Shown: positions 51,988 through 60,226 of the stretch, piece after piece
Layout: every line of letters starts with the position of its first letter
Position numbering within the stretch: the stretch's first letter is position 1
Position numbers and translations under genes: made by a program
Assembly: GCF_014837035.1 (NCBI RefSeq)
Contig: NZ_JACSPS010000001.1
Span: forward strand, 738,374 to 802,373
Direction: 5' to 3'
DNA: 64,000 nucleotides
Source: Kaistella pullorum
Lineage (GTDB): Bacteria; Bacteroidota; Bacteroidia; Flavobacteriales; Weeksellaceae
Notes under the pieces: generated by a model
The model's database searches: none
What the model was told of the DNA's origin: nothing
What the model saw: the letters and a program-made list of their open reading frames with translations, nothing else

Positions 51988-52838
51988 TAGAATGGGATTT
52001 TGCCGCGCAGGTTTTTAAGAAAACCGAACCTTTCATAAAAATAGCCTAAAATGGCAGCACGGCCCAGATATTTATAATAATTCCGGATGATATAGTGGTC
52101 TAAAATCAAATGTTCGTTGATGTTTTTGCGCCGGTTTTGTTGGGTGGTCTGTTCAGGATGAACGCGGAAACGCACCAGTTTTTCATTGATCAGCACGATG
52201 TTGAAATTGCGAAGCAAGCGCAAATTATATTCTAAATCAAGAAGTTGCCTCAGCTTGGGATTGTGCAGACCCGTTTTCAGATATGCGCTTTTGCTCACAA
52301 AACCCGCGACCGGCTCGCCAATGAAATTGTGGCTTAGCGCTTTTTTTTTACCAATCAGTTTCAGGTCTTTCTTCGAAAATACCATATAATCAGCAAGGTC
52401 CGGCAGGATTCGCTTCTGAAGATCTGCAATGTAGGAGGTGTCTGAAATGTCCTTTCCAATAGAATCAATTATCATCCGTTTGCAAAAAAAGACATGTTCG
52501 CCCGTTTTCTGTTGGACTTTTAAGAATTCCTCAAGACAGTTTGGTTCTAAAATGTCATCCTGAAACAGAAATTTTATCCATTCGCCAGTGGCTTTTTCAA
52601 TGCAGTGATCCCAATTGGCGCCAATTCCGGCAGGCTCATGTTTAAAAATAGAAACAGGAAATGGAGCCTGTTGTTTAAAATTTTCCGCGATCTCCAGCGT
52701 GGCATCCGCGGATACATCATCAGAGATAATGACCTCAATGTTTTTGTACGTCTGCTTGGTCACCGAATCCAGGGCTTCCTGCAAATATTTTTCGCCGTTG
52801 TAGGTGGGTATGCAGATTGAGATTAAGGCATTTTCCAT
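51987..52838 (-). CDS. Glycosyltransferase family 2 protein
   Basis: A 283-residue GT-A enzyme: ISICIPTYNGEKYLQEALDSV, VIISDDVSADATLE, then the FLFQDDILE metal site near 93. It lies 4 bases after the FkbM methyltransferase and is coupled to the next GT2 gene by the overlapping TAATG. It belongs to the run ABC exporter, FkbM, GT2, GT2, GT4. Confidence 0.88.
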   Translation of the reverse strand: MENALISICIPTYNGEKYLQEALDSVTKQTYKNIEVIISDDVSADATLEIAENFKQQAPFPVSIFKHEPAGIGANWDHCIEKATGEWIKFLFQDDILEPNCLEEFLKVQQKTGEHVFFCKRMIIDSIGKDISDTSYIADLQKRILPDLADYMVFSKKDLKLIGKKKALSHNFIGEPVAGFVSKSAYLKTGLHNPKLRQLLDLEYNLRLLRNFNIVLINEKLVRFRVHPEQTTQQNRRKNINEHLILDHYIIRNYYKYLGRAAILGYFYERFGFLKNLRGKIPF

Positions 52839-52842
52839 AGTT

Positions 52843-53670
52843 TCAAGTTCGATAACAGAGAATATTCAGCTGTTGATTAAACGTTGACGGTTTTTCACCA
52901 CAGTATGGGAACTTGATGGTCTCGCCTGCTAACCTGATGTAATACTGAAAGCCTTTTTCTTTCAGTACGTTTAAGATTTCGCCTAAATTCTGGGGTTCGC
53001 CAATAAGACCATGATATTCCAGAAAAAGATTTTGCACATGATGAAGATGGTCTGCAATATCGAAAAAGACAGTGTTTTCCGCTCCTTCAATGTCGATTTT
53101 TAGAAAATCGACCTTTCTATTCAGGAATTTTTTCAGATCGACAGTCTCAATCTCAATGATGTTGTTTTTATTGCTGAAATCGGTAACCACAGATCCCGCG
53201 AGAGCACCTTCAGAAAAAAATTCCAGCGTAGTTTCCTCCGTCCAGACAGCCTTTTTTTCGATGGTTACATTTTCGAGACTATTCGTATTTCTTTCGAGAA
53301 TTTTAAAAATCTTCTCATCAGGTTCAAAAGCGACAATTTCAGAATTGGGAAATAACCTTTTAAAATAAAGAACGCTCAAACCTATGTTTGCACCGCAGTC
53401 TATGATGTACGGGGTGGGACTTTCTGAGGTGAATTTGTATATTTCTTCCTTAAAAATTTCGTCAACAGAGTGAATTAAAGAAGGGCCGTGCGAAAATGAA
53501 AACGGTTGTCCGAAAAGGCTTGCCTCACCGGGCACAAATTCGGGAAAAGCTAAAAGGCGTGCGTGTTCTGCGGGGGTAAGTCCGGTTTTGTGATCCATCA
53601 CGTGCCGCAAATTTTCCTGGTAGCGTTCTTTGCGGTAAACCTCCCAAAGTTTTTTCAGCTTATTTATCAT
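52843..53670 (-). CDS. FkbM family methyltransferase
   Basis: A 275-residue SAM-dependent O-methyltransferase. The SAM-binding site is YIIDCGANIGLSVLYFKRLFP near 88-108, EIVAFEPDE near 112 and the family signature DFLKIDIEGAE near 180. It probably methylates a sugar or the growing glycan. The start is placed at the ATG at 53670, directly after the stop of the ABC ATPase gene, rather than the in-frame ATG at 53712, which lies inside it. Confidence 0.88.
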   Translation of the reverse strand: MINKLKKLWEVYRKERYQENLRHVMDHKTGLTPAEHARLLAFPEFVPGEASLFGQPFSFSHGPSLIHSVDEIFKEEIYKFTSESPTPYIIDCGANIGLSVLYFKRLFPNSEIVAFEPDEKIFKILERNTNSLENVTIEKKAVWTEETTLEFFSEGALAGSVVTDFSNKNNIIEIETVDLKKFLNRKVDFLKIDIEGAENTVFFDIADHLHHVQNLFLEYHGLIGEPQNLGEILNVLKEKGFQYYIRLAGETIKFPYCGEKPSTFNQQLNILCYRT

Positions 53671-53671
53671 A

Positions 53672-54898
53672 TTAATCCCATTTATATCTTCCGAAAACCG
53701 ATCCATAATCATATTCGCCGTGTTTTGCTAAATATGAATTGGGGTCGGTCACGACAAATTTGCACACATCTTCTACCATGTCAAGTTGGGCGATTTTGGG
53801 TTGGTTAATAAACGCCTGAATCGAATATTTGCCGCGGACAAGTGTTTTAGGTTCGATGGTAAGCGTCATGTATTCACTTATATTTTCGCGTTCGCAGGAA
53901 AATATTCTTCGTTTCCGGGAATCGAGTACGGTCACAAAGAAACTTGCTTTCGGAGGCGGTCCGTTCATACTGAGACTGAATTTAAAATTGATGGGTTCGT
54001 CATAAGTAAACTCATTGGAAACCCCTCCGCAATCCCGGGTTACTTCGATCTGCTGAATGAATATGGCCTTGTGGGAATTATTGAGTGTGTTTAAATAGAT
54101 TGCATCATCATTATCAGCATTGAGGTACGTCGCAACAGTGTCGCGTATGGTGCCGATGTGCTCTACAATGCCCTTGTTCAGTAAGATGCCCGTATTACAA
54201 ATTTGCGAAACCGCATTCAAATCATGACTCACAAACAAAACCGTGCGTCCTTCACCTTTGCTCACGTCGCCCATCTTGCCCAGGCATTTCTTCTGGAATT
54301 CTGCATCGCCAACGGCCAATACTTCGTCCACAATTAAAATTTCTGATTCTAAATGCGCCGCGACAGCAAAAGCCAGACGCACGTACATGCCGGACGAATA
54401 TCTTTTTACCGGTGTATCGATATATCTTTCAACGCCTGAAAAATCGACAATCTCATCGAATTTGCGCGTGATCTCCTTTCGGGTCATCCCTAAGATCGCG
54501 CCGTTAAGAAAAATGTTTTCGCGACCCGTCATTTCAGGATGAAAACCGGTGCCTACCTCGAGAAGTGAGGCGATACGGCCGTTGGTATAAATTTTTCCTG
54601 TGGTGGGTTTAGTGACTTTACTTAAAAGCTTCAGAAGAGTGGATTTTCCTGCACCGTTCCGGCCAATGATCCCGACAGCATCGCCCTGCTCAATTTCAAA
54701 ACTGATGTCGCGCAGTGACCAGACGTACTCGGATTCTGCTTTCGTCGCACGGTCATTGGTTTCCCCGATTTTGAGATACGGGTCATCCTTCCCGCGCACT
54801 TTGTGCCAAAATCGGTTGAGGTCATGCGAAAGCGTACCTGTCCCGACCTGCCCGAGGCGGTATTGTTTCGAAATATTTTCAGCTTTTAATGCAAGCAT
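53672..54898 (-). CDS. ABC transporter ATPase of polysaccharide export (Wzt-like)
   Basis: A 408-residue ATPase. Walker A is GIIGRNGAGKST near residue 75, the signature YSSGMYVRLAFA near 165 and Walker B ILIVDEVLAVGDAE near 185. After the ATPase core (about 5-245), a C-terminal domain of 160 residues (INFKFSLSMNG, SYLAKHGEYDYGSVFGRYKWD) looks like the Wzt-type glycan-binding domain, which checks the finished, capped chain. With the permease upstream it forms an ABC-dependent exporter of O-antigen or capsule. Confidence 0.9.
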   Translation of the reverse strand: MLALKAENISKQYRLGQVGTGTLSHDLNRFWHKVRGKDDPYLKIGETNDRATKAESEYVWSLRDISFEIEQGDAVGIIGRNGAGKSTLLKLLSKVTKPTTGKIYTNGRIASLLEVGTGFHPEMTGRENIFLNGAILGMTRKEITRKFDEIVDFSGVERYIDTPVKRYSSGMYVRLAFAVAAHLESEILIVDEVLAVGDAEFQKKCLGKMGDVSKGEGRTVLFVSHDLNAVSQICNTGILLNKGIVEHIGTIRDTVATYLNADNDDAIYLNTLNNSHKAIFIQQIEVTRDCGGVSNEFTYDEPINFKFSLSMNGPPPKASFFVTVLDSRKRRIFSCERENISEYMTLTIEPKTLVRGKYSIQAFINQPKIAQLDMVEDVCKFVVTDPNSYLAKHGEYDYGSVFGRYKWD

Positions 54899-54906
54899 TC
54901 TTTATT

Positions 54907-54966
54907 GTTCAAATTTGTTTAATGGTTCGGTTGTTCAATTTTGTTCAAATGTTCAAATGTTCAAAG
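54907..54966. repeat. GTTCAAAT repeat cluster between the ABC permease and ATPase genes
   Basis: GTTCAAAT occurs at 54907-54914, 54943-54950 and 54951-54958, with variants at 54933 and 54959-54966. It fills most of the 116-base gap between the two exporter genes. The same word family is seen at 15194-15331. Confidence 0.65.
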
Positions 54967-55014
54967 TTTTAATTTCTGGATAAGACTTTCACCATTCACT
55001 TTTTACTTTGCTCT

Positions 55015-55863
55015 TTACACCGAATCCATGAAACTCTTCTCCACTTTATTAAAGATGACGGTGCCAATGGCCAGCAGCGCAAAGATGATAGTAGAACTCA
55101 CTGCAAGCAGTATCGCCGAAAAATCACCGGAGCCGAGCCAGCCATATTTAAAACATTCAAAAATTCCGGTGAGTGGGTTATAATAGGCGAGTTTTTTCCA
55201 GATTCCGGATAAGGCTGAAAGCGGATAAACCACTGGCGTGGCATACATGTAAAGGCTCACGCCAAAGCCCAAAAGCATCTGCAGATCGCGGTATTTAGTG
55301 GTAAGAGCCGAAAAAATCATCCCCATGCCGAGTGCGAAGCAACCCATTAAAAAAATTAAGAAAGGTGTAGCCAAAACCCAAATATTTGGTTGTACTTCAC
55401 CTTGAATTAAATAGTAAATAAAAACAATAAGGAACAGCAGAAATTGTACGCCAAAGCGCATCAGATTGGAAATCACGATGGTCAGCGGCATCACGAGTCT
55501 CGGGAAATATACTTTTCCGAAAATTGCTGCATTTGAGGTGAAAACGCTCGATGCGCCGGTAAGACACGAGGAAAAATAGTTCCAGAGCGTAACGCCGGCA
55601 AGGTAGAAAAGAACTTTTGGGACGCCATCTGTTGAAAGATTGGCGATGTTTCCAAAAATGACGAGATAGACAACCGTCGTGAGAATCGGGTTGATGAAAA
55701 ACCACAGCGGCCCGAGTACTGTCTGTTTGAATCCGGCCACAAAATCACGCTTAACGAACATGTAGACTAAGTCCCGGTAGCGCCACACCTCGCTCAGTTT
55801 CAGGTCAAATAGCGAGTGCTGCGCCTCGATGGTTTCCGTCCATTGTTGCTGAGGTTGTGTCAT
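55015..55863 (-). CDS. ABC transporter permease of polysaccharide export (Wzm-like)
   Basis: A 282-residue inner-membrane protein of the ABC-2 type with about six transmembrane helices (between about 50 and 275). TVLGPLWFFINPILTTVVYLVIFG near the N-terminus is the family's conserved segment. It pairs with the ATPase gene downstream, 116 bases away, across the repeat-rich gap. The exporter would move a complete lipid-linked glycan across the inner membrane. Typical length for the family. Confidence 0.9.
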   Translation of the reverse strand: MTQPQQQWTETIEAQHSLFDLKLSEVWRYRDLVYMFVKRDFVAGFKQTVLGPLWFFINPILTTVVYLVIFGNIANLSTDGVPKVLFYLAGVTLWNYFSSCLTGASSVFTSNAAIFGKVYFPRLVMPLTIVISNLMRFGVQFLLFLIVFIYYLIQGEVQPNIWVLATPFLIFLMGCFALGMGMIFSALTTKYRDLQMLLGFGVSLYMYATPVVYPLSALSGIWKKLAYYNPLTGIFECFKYGWLGSGDFSAILLAVSSTIIFALLAIGTVIFNKVEKSFMDSV

Positions 55864-55879
55864 TTGTGTTTAATGATAT

Positions 55880-56878
55880 TTAACCAAAAATAGTTTTATT
55901 TAATGAAATTTGGCTAAGTTTCGTGCGTCCGATAAGAACTGATGTGATGAAAAGCGGTACGTAAAGCCGTATTTCGTATAAAATTCCGGAGTAAAAACAC
56001 ATGAAGATGTACGGTGCTGAAAGGACATGGAACATCAAGATCCTTCTTGCGCACCCTTTGTTTTTCGCAATGAGCAGCGAGAACACCAGAAAAGTAATCC
56101 AAAAAACCAGACCCAGCAGATTCTTTTGCTGTGTGAAATTTTGGATCAACAAATTTCCATCGTTCGTGGTAAAATCTTCGCCGAACATCCGCAGACCAAA
56201 ATAACCTGCAACGAAAACACCAGCTAAGATCAGAACGGGAACTTTTGTGTCTTGCCGAAGTCCGTTTTTAGCGTATAAAAGCGTGGCAGCAATCGAAACA
56301 GAAAGCGCCGCAGTTTCTCTGTTCAGGGTTGAAAGTGCTAAGATTAGGCACAATGAAACGAGATTTTGCGCGTTTTGTTGGTTTAAAAATTTTAGGAGAA
56401 TATAAAAGAATAGAATAAGAAAGAAATAACTTGAAACATCGTATGGAACGATCACGAATTGTGATAAGGAAATCGTGAATATGATTAATCCGTTGATCAG
56501 CGTTTTCTCGGTTTCGGTGGCTTCGAAAGATTTTGATTCCGAAATCAGCGTCAGCATGACCGCCGAAAGCATCAGGAAAAACGTGTTCAGAAGATAAAAA
56601 CTGAGGTAAAATAGCGGCTCAGATTTTGGGTCTAAAAATTTTAGTTTAAATATTTCAGGATCTAGGTTTAATGACTGAAAAACTTCGTAAACACCAAGCA
56701 GCAGCCAGCCGCTTAATTTTCTGTACTGATAGATGCCCGAACTGAACTGTTGTTCAAATTCCTGAAAATTGAGGATTTTCGAAGAATAGATATTCGCAAA
56801 AGAGAAATAAACAAACGTGCTGACGACAAACGCCAGCATCGCCATGAATAAAGCTTTTCCGAATAAATTTAATTTCAA
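55880..56878 (-). CDS. Polytopic membrane protein of unknown function in the glycan cluster
   Basis: A 332-residue protein with about eight to nine hydrophobic helices and few long loops. STLNRETAAL near 205 is reminiscent of membrane glycosyltransferases of the DUF2029/ArnT-like kind. No catalytic aspartate motif can be assigned with confidence. It lies 16 bases before the Wzm-like permease gene and 17 bases after ugd, so it is part of the polysaccharide operon. Confidence 0.65.
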   Translation of the reverse strand: MKLNLFGKALFMAMLAFVVSTFVYFSFANIYSSKILNFQEFEQQFSSGIYQYRKLSGWLLLGVYEVFQSLNLDPEIFKLKFLDPKSEPLFYLSFYLLNTFFLMLSAVMLTLISESKSFEATETEKTLINGLIIFTISLSQFVIVPYDVSSYFFLILFFYILLKFLNQQNAQNLVSLCLILALSTLNRETAALSVSIAATLLYAKNGLRQDTKVPVLILAGVFVAGYFGLRMFGEDFTTNDGNLLIQNFTQQKNLLGLVFWITFLVFSLLIAKNKGCARRILMFHVLSAPYIFMCFYSGILYEIRLYVPLFITSVLIGRTKLSQISLNKTIFG

Positions 56879-56895
56879 ATTGTGTGTGTTTTAGC

Positions 56896-58206
56896 TTACT
56901 TTATGGTTTTCCGCCCGATCGATTTATAGAAAAACCCGGTACTTTCCACCTGTTCAAGGGCGAACATATTCCGGCCGTCAAAGATTGCTTTATTTTTCAT
57001 CTGTTCAGCCATCATTTCGAAATTCGGGTTTTGGAATTCACTCCATTCAGTGGCAATAAGCAGACAATCAGCGTTTTCGAGCGCTGAATACATGTCGGTG
57101 GCGTATTTTATTTTATCACCAAGGATTTTTCTTACGTTCTGTTCGGCAATCGCATCATAGGCTGAGATTTCTGCTCCTTTTTCGAGCAGCATGCGGATAT
57201 TGTCAAGTGAGGACGCTTCGCGGATGTCATCGGTGTTTGCTTTAAAAGCCAGTCCCCAAACGGCGATTTTTTTGTCCTGAAGATCACCGTCGAAATAATT
57301 TTCAATCTCCGAAACCAGAATAGTTTTTTGGTTTTGATTCACATTTTCGGTCGCTTCCAGAAGCTGAAAATTAAAATCTTCTTTTTTGCCGGATTTAATC
57401 AAAGCTTTCACATCTTTCGGGAAACAACTTCCGCCATAGCCGATGCCCGGAAACAGAAACCGGTGCCCGATTCTGTCATCTGAACCCATACCCAGACGCA
57501 CTTTATCTACATCGGCGCCTACTTTTTCGCAGTAATTTGCAATTTCGTTCATGAAGGTGATTTTCACGGCCAGAAACGAGTTTGCGGCATATTTGGTGAG
57601 TTCCGATGATTTTTCATCCATGAAAATAATCGGAATCCCAGTATTGGTGAAAGGCTGGTAGATTTTCGACATGATTTCACGTGCCTTCTCAGATTCACTG
57701 CCGACGATGACGCGGGCGGGATTCATTGAGTCTTCCACGGCAAAGCCTTCTCTTAAGAATTCGGGGTTTGAAACTACGTCAAAAGGTACGTCTGTCACTG
57801 CCGAGATGGTTTCGCGGACGGTGTCTGCGGTACCCACCGGAACTGTGGATTTGTTGACGATGACTTTGTATTCGGTCATCGCTTCACCTATTTTTTCGGC
57901 CACATTCAAAACATAAGAAAGGTCTGCGGATCCGTCCTCACCCGGCGGCGTAGGAAGCGCGAGATAAATCACTTCGCTTTTCTGCAGGGCTTCGTTCAGA
58001 TTGGTGGTGAAAAACAGCCTGCGGGACTGGATGTTTCTCAAAAACATCTCTTCAAGCCCGGGTTCATAGATCGGAACTACGCCCTGCTGCATGGCTGCAA
58101 CCTTATCTTCATCGATGTCTACGCAATAGACGGTATTTCCAAGTTCTGCGAGGGTAGTCCCCGTTACTAATCCTACATAGCCCGTACCTACAATTGTAAT
58201 ATTCAA
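56896..58206 (-). CDS. ugd: UDP-glucose 6-dehydrogenase, probable TTG start
   Basis: A 436-residue cytosolic enzyme oxidising UDP-glucose to UDP-glucuronate, so the glycan probably contains uronic acid or sugars made from it. The NAD site is IVGTGYVGLVTG (residues 4-15) and the catalytic Cys is in GIGYGGSCFPKDVKAL near 258. The start is put at the TTG at 58206, because the TATATTTG box at 58228-58235 lies upstream. The longer frame from 58230 would overlap the box and add eight residues that are not family-like. It is the promoter-proximal gene of the cluster. Confidence 0.9.
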   Translation of the reverse strand: MNITIVGTGYVGLVTGTTLAELGNTVYCVDIDEDKVAAMQQGVVPIYEPGLEEMFLRNIQSRRLFFTTNLNEALQKSEVIYLALPTPPGEDGSADLSYVLNVAEKIGEAMTEYKVIVNKSTVPVGTADTVRETISAVTDVPFDVVSNPEFLREGFAVEDSMNPARVIVGSESEKAREIMSKIYQPFTNTGIPIIFMDEKSSELTKYAANSFLAVKITFMNEIANYCEKVGADVDKVRLGMGSDDRIGHRFLFPGIGYGGSCFPKDVKALIKSGKKEDFNFQLLEATENVNQNQKTILVSEIENYFDGDLQDKKIAVWGLAFKANTDDIREASSLDNIRMLLEKGAEISAYDAIAEQNVRKILGDKIKYATDMYSALENADCLLIATEWSEFQNPNFEMMAEQMKNKAIFDGRNMFALEQVESTGFFYKSIGRKTIK

Positions 58207-58227
58207 AATAAAATTCTTTAAAACATG

Positions 58228-58235
58228 CAAATATA
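58228..58235 (-). promoter_or_regulatory. TATATTTG box before ugd and the polysaccharide operon
   Basis: TATATTTG on the minus strand, 21 bases upstream of the TTG at 58206. Confidence 0.55.
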
Positions 58236-58290
58236 ATTAAATAGACGGCGCTGCAGTACAGCCCGTTAAGGTTTTATAATCTACAAAAAT

Positions 58291-58321
58291 TTTGTCTGAT
58301 AGCTAAAAATGTGTATATTTG
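58291..58321 (+). promoter_or_regulatory. Promoter of rimP-nusA-infB
   Basis: TTTG at 58291-58294, a 19-base spacer and TATATTTG at 58314-58321: a full match to the Bacteroidota consensus. Confidence 0.75.
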
Positions 58322-58344
58322 CACCGGATTTACGGATAATAATG

Positions 58345-58372
58345 AAAAGGCTTTCGAAAGAACGCCTTTTTT
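58345..58372 (+). terminator. Terminator-like hairpin in the rimP leader
   Basis: AAAAGGC at 58345-58351 pairs with GCCTTTT at 58364-58370, followed by further T residues. An inner palindrome CTTTCGAAAG is within the loop. It lies between the promoter and the ATG at 58391, so a fraction of transcripts could end here. Confidence 0.6.
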
Positions 58373-58390
58373 CGTAACCTACATGAAATT

Positions 58391-58858
58391 ATGGAATTTA
58401 GAAAAAGAATTGAAGAATTGCTTCACACTTTTTTGGCGGAAAGAGAAGACCTTTTTTTGGTAGATCTGAAGTTTTCTGCCGCTGACGATATCACGGTGAT
58501 CCTTGATGGTGACAATGGCGTATCGCTTCAGGACTGTCTGGATGCGAGCCGCGCGATCGAGTTTAATGTGGATCGTGAAGAGCACGATTTTTCACTGCAG
58601 GTGATGAGCGCCGGACTGAGCGAACCGCTAAGTACGCCTCGTCAGTTCCGGAAAAATATCGGGCGCGAACTTGATTTATTAATGACAGATTCAAGCGAGA
58701 TCACGGGTGAACTGAAGGAAGTGGGAGAAGATAAAATCATTTTGACATTAAAATACCGCAAGCCAAAAGAAATTGGTAAAGGTAAGACCGATGTGGTGGA
58801 AGACAGGGAAATTCTGTACCCCGACATCAAAAAAGCACTGGTAACGATTAAATTTTAA
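58391..58858 (+). CDS. rimP: Ribosome maturation factor RimP
   Basis: A 155-residue protein needed for assembly of the small ribosomal subunit. The N-terminal domain contains the LVDLKFSAADDITVILDGDNGVSLQDCLDASRAIE pattern (about 24-58), followed by SLQVMSAGLSEPL and a C-terminal SH3-like domain with an IKF end. It leads the rimP-nusA-infB operon, whose order is widely kept in bacteria. Confidence 0.93.
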   Translation: MEFRKRIEELLHTFLAEREDLFLVDLKFSAADDITVILDGDNGVSLQDCLDASRAIEFNVDREEHDFSLQVMSAGLSEPLSTPRQFRKNIGRELDLLMTDSSEITGELKEVGEDKIILTLKYRKPKEIGKGKTDVVEDREILYPDIKKALVTIKF

Positions 58859-58905
58859 TAATAAAGATGGAGCCGCAGAGGCCTCATTCTATATCACTTA
58901 TAAAT

Positions 58906-60153
58906 ATGGACGGTTTAGCATTAATAGAAGCATTTGGCGATTTCAAGGAGGAAAAAAGCATCAGTAAGATCGACCTGATGGCGATCATTGAGGACTCGCT
59001 GAAGACTTTGCTGAGAAAAAGATTCGACTCAGACGATCATTTTGATGTGATCGTGAATCCTGATAAGGGAGACTTCCAGATATTTTTGAATAAAACCATC
59101 GTAGAAGACGATATGTCTGAAGATGACGACCTGGAAATAGAAATCTCTGAAGCTAAGAAAATTGACCCAACCTTTGAGGTGGGCGAAGATTTTACGATTG
59201 AAATCCCGATTGAAGGTCTGGGACGCCGCAGCATCCTTACGCTGAAGCAGATTTTAGCAACAAAACTTCAGGAGCATAACAATGCGATGCTTTATGAAGA
59301 GTTCCGCGACAAGATTGGCGAAATAGTTGTAGGTGAAGTTCACCACATCCGTCACAAACATGTGATTTTGCTTGATGACGAGGAGAATGAGTTTATTTTG
59401 CCTAAAGAAAACCAGATCCCGTCTGATTTCTTCAAGAAAGGTGAAAACATCCGCGCGATTGTAGAAAGTGTAGATTTCAAAGGCGCAAAACCGCAGATTA
59501 TCGTTTCAAGAACAGCACCGAAATTCCTCGAAAAACTGCTTGAGCTTGAAATTCCTGAGATTCAGGATGGTACCATTATCCTTAAAAAAGTAGTGCGGAT
59601 CCCGGGTGAGAAAGCGAAGATCGCTGTAGATGCTTATGACGACAGAATTGATCCTGTAGGAGCGTGTGTAGGTGTGAAAGGTTCAAGGATTCATGGCGTT
59701 GTACGTGAACTGAAGAATGAAAACATCGACGTGATCCAATGGTCAAAAAATCCTGAGATCATGGTTAAAAGAGCCTTGGGTAATGTCACCATCAACAAGA
59801 TCGACATCAACGACGAGACCAATTATGCAATGGTATATACGCCGGTTGACGAAATTTCAAGAGTGATCGGAAAACAGGGTCAGAACATCCGTTTGGCATC
59901 TTGGTTAAGCGGTTATGAGATTGATGTTTACAGGGAATCTGGTGAGGACGATGACGTAGAACTGAAAGAATTTGCCGGAAATGAAGAAGGCGATATCGAA
60001 CAGTGGATCATCGATGAATTCGAGAAAGTGGGACTAACTACTGCGAAAAGCGTGCTGGATAAAGACACAGATGCACTTCTGAAAATGGTTGACCTGGAAG
60101 AGGAAACTATCGAGGAAGTAAAACAGATATTGAAGGAAGAGTTTGAGGATTAA
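58906..60153 (+). CDS. nusA: Transcription termination/antitermination factor NusA
   Basis: A 415-residue protein that binds RNA polymerase and modulates pausing and termination. N-terminal domain about 1-135, S1 domain about 140-210 (GEIVVGEVHHIRHKHVILLDD), KH1 and KH2 about 215-350 (DPVGACVGVKGSRI, RVIGKQGQNIRLAS). The ATG at 58906 (MDGLALIEAFGDF) matches the usual flavobacterial start; the 13-codon extension from 58867 is not expected. A short C-terminal acidic part without extra repeats follows. Confidence 0.95.
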   Translation: MDGLALIEAFGDFKEEKSISKIDLMAIIEDSLKTLLRKRFDSDDHFDVIVNPDKGDFQIFLNKTIVEDDMSEDDDLEIEISEAKKIDPTFEVGEDFTIEIPIEGLGRRSILTLKQILATKLQEHNNAMLYEEFRDKIGEIVVGEVHHIRHKHVILLDDEENEFILPKENQIPSDFFKKGENIRAIVESVDFKGAKPQIIVSRTAPKFLEKLLELEIPEIQDGTIILKKVVRIPGEKAKIAVDAYDDRIDPVGACVGVKGSRIHGVVRELKNENIDVIQWSKNPEIMVKRALGNVTINKIDINDETNYAMVYTPVDEISRVIGKQGQNIRLASWLSGYEIDVYRESGEDDDVELKEFAGNEEGDIEQWIIDEFEKVGLTTAKSVLDKDTDALLKMVDLEEETIEEVKQILKEEFED

Positions 60154-60169
60154 ACTTCCAAAAAAACCC

Positions 60170-60197
60170 GGTAACGTTAAAATAGGTTAACTTTACC
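60170..60197 (+). other. Imperfect hairpin between nusA and infB
   Basis: GGTAA at 60170-60174 and GTTAA at 60176-60180 pair with TTAAC at 60187-60191 and TTACC at 60193-60197, with a single C-T mismatch. No T-run follows, so it is not a terminator. It may be an mRNA processing or regulatory site. Confidence 0.3.
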
Positions 60198-60226
60198 AAA
60201 AATTAAAACAAAAGTTTACATTATAC

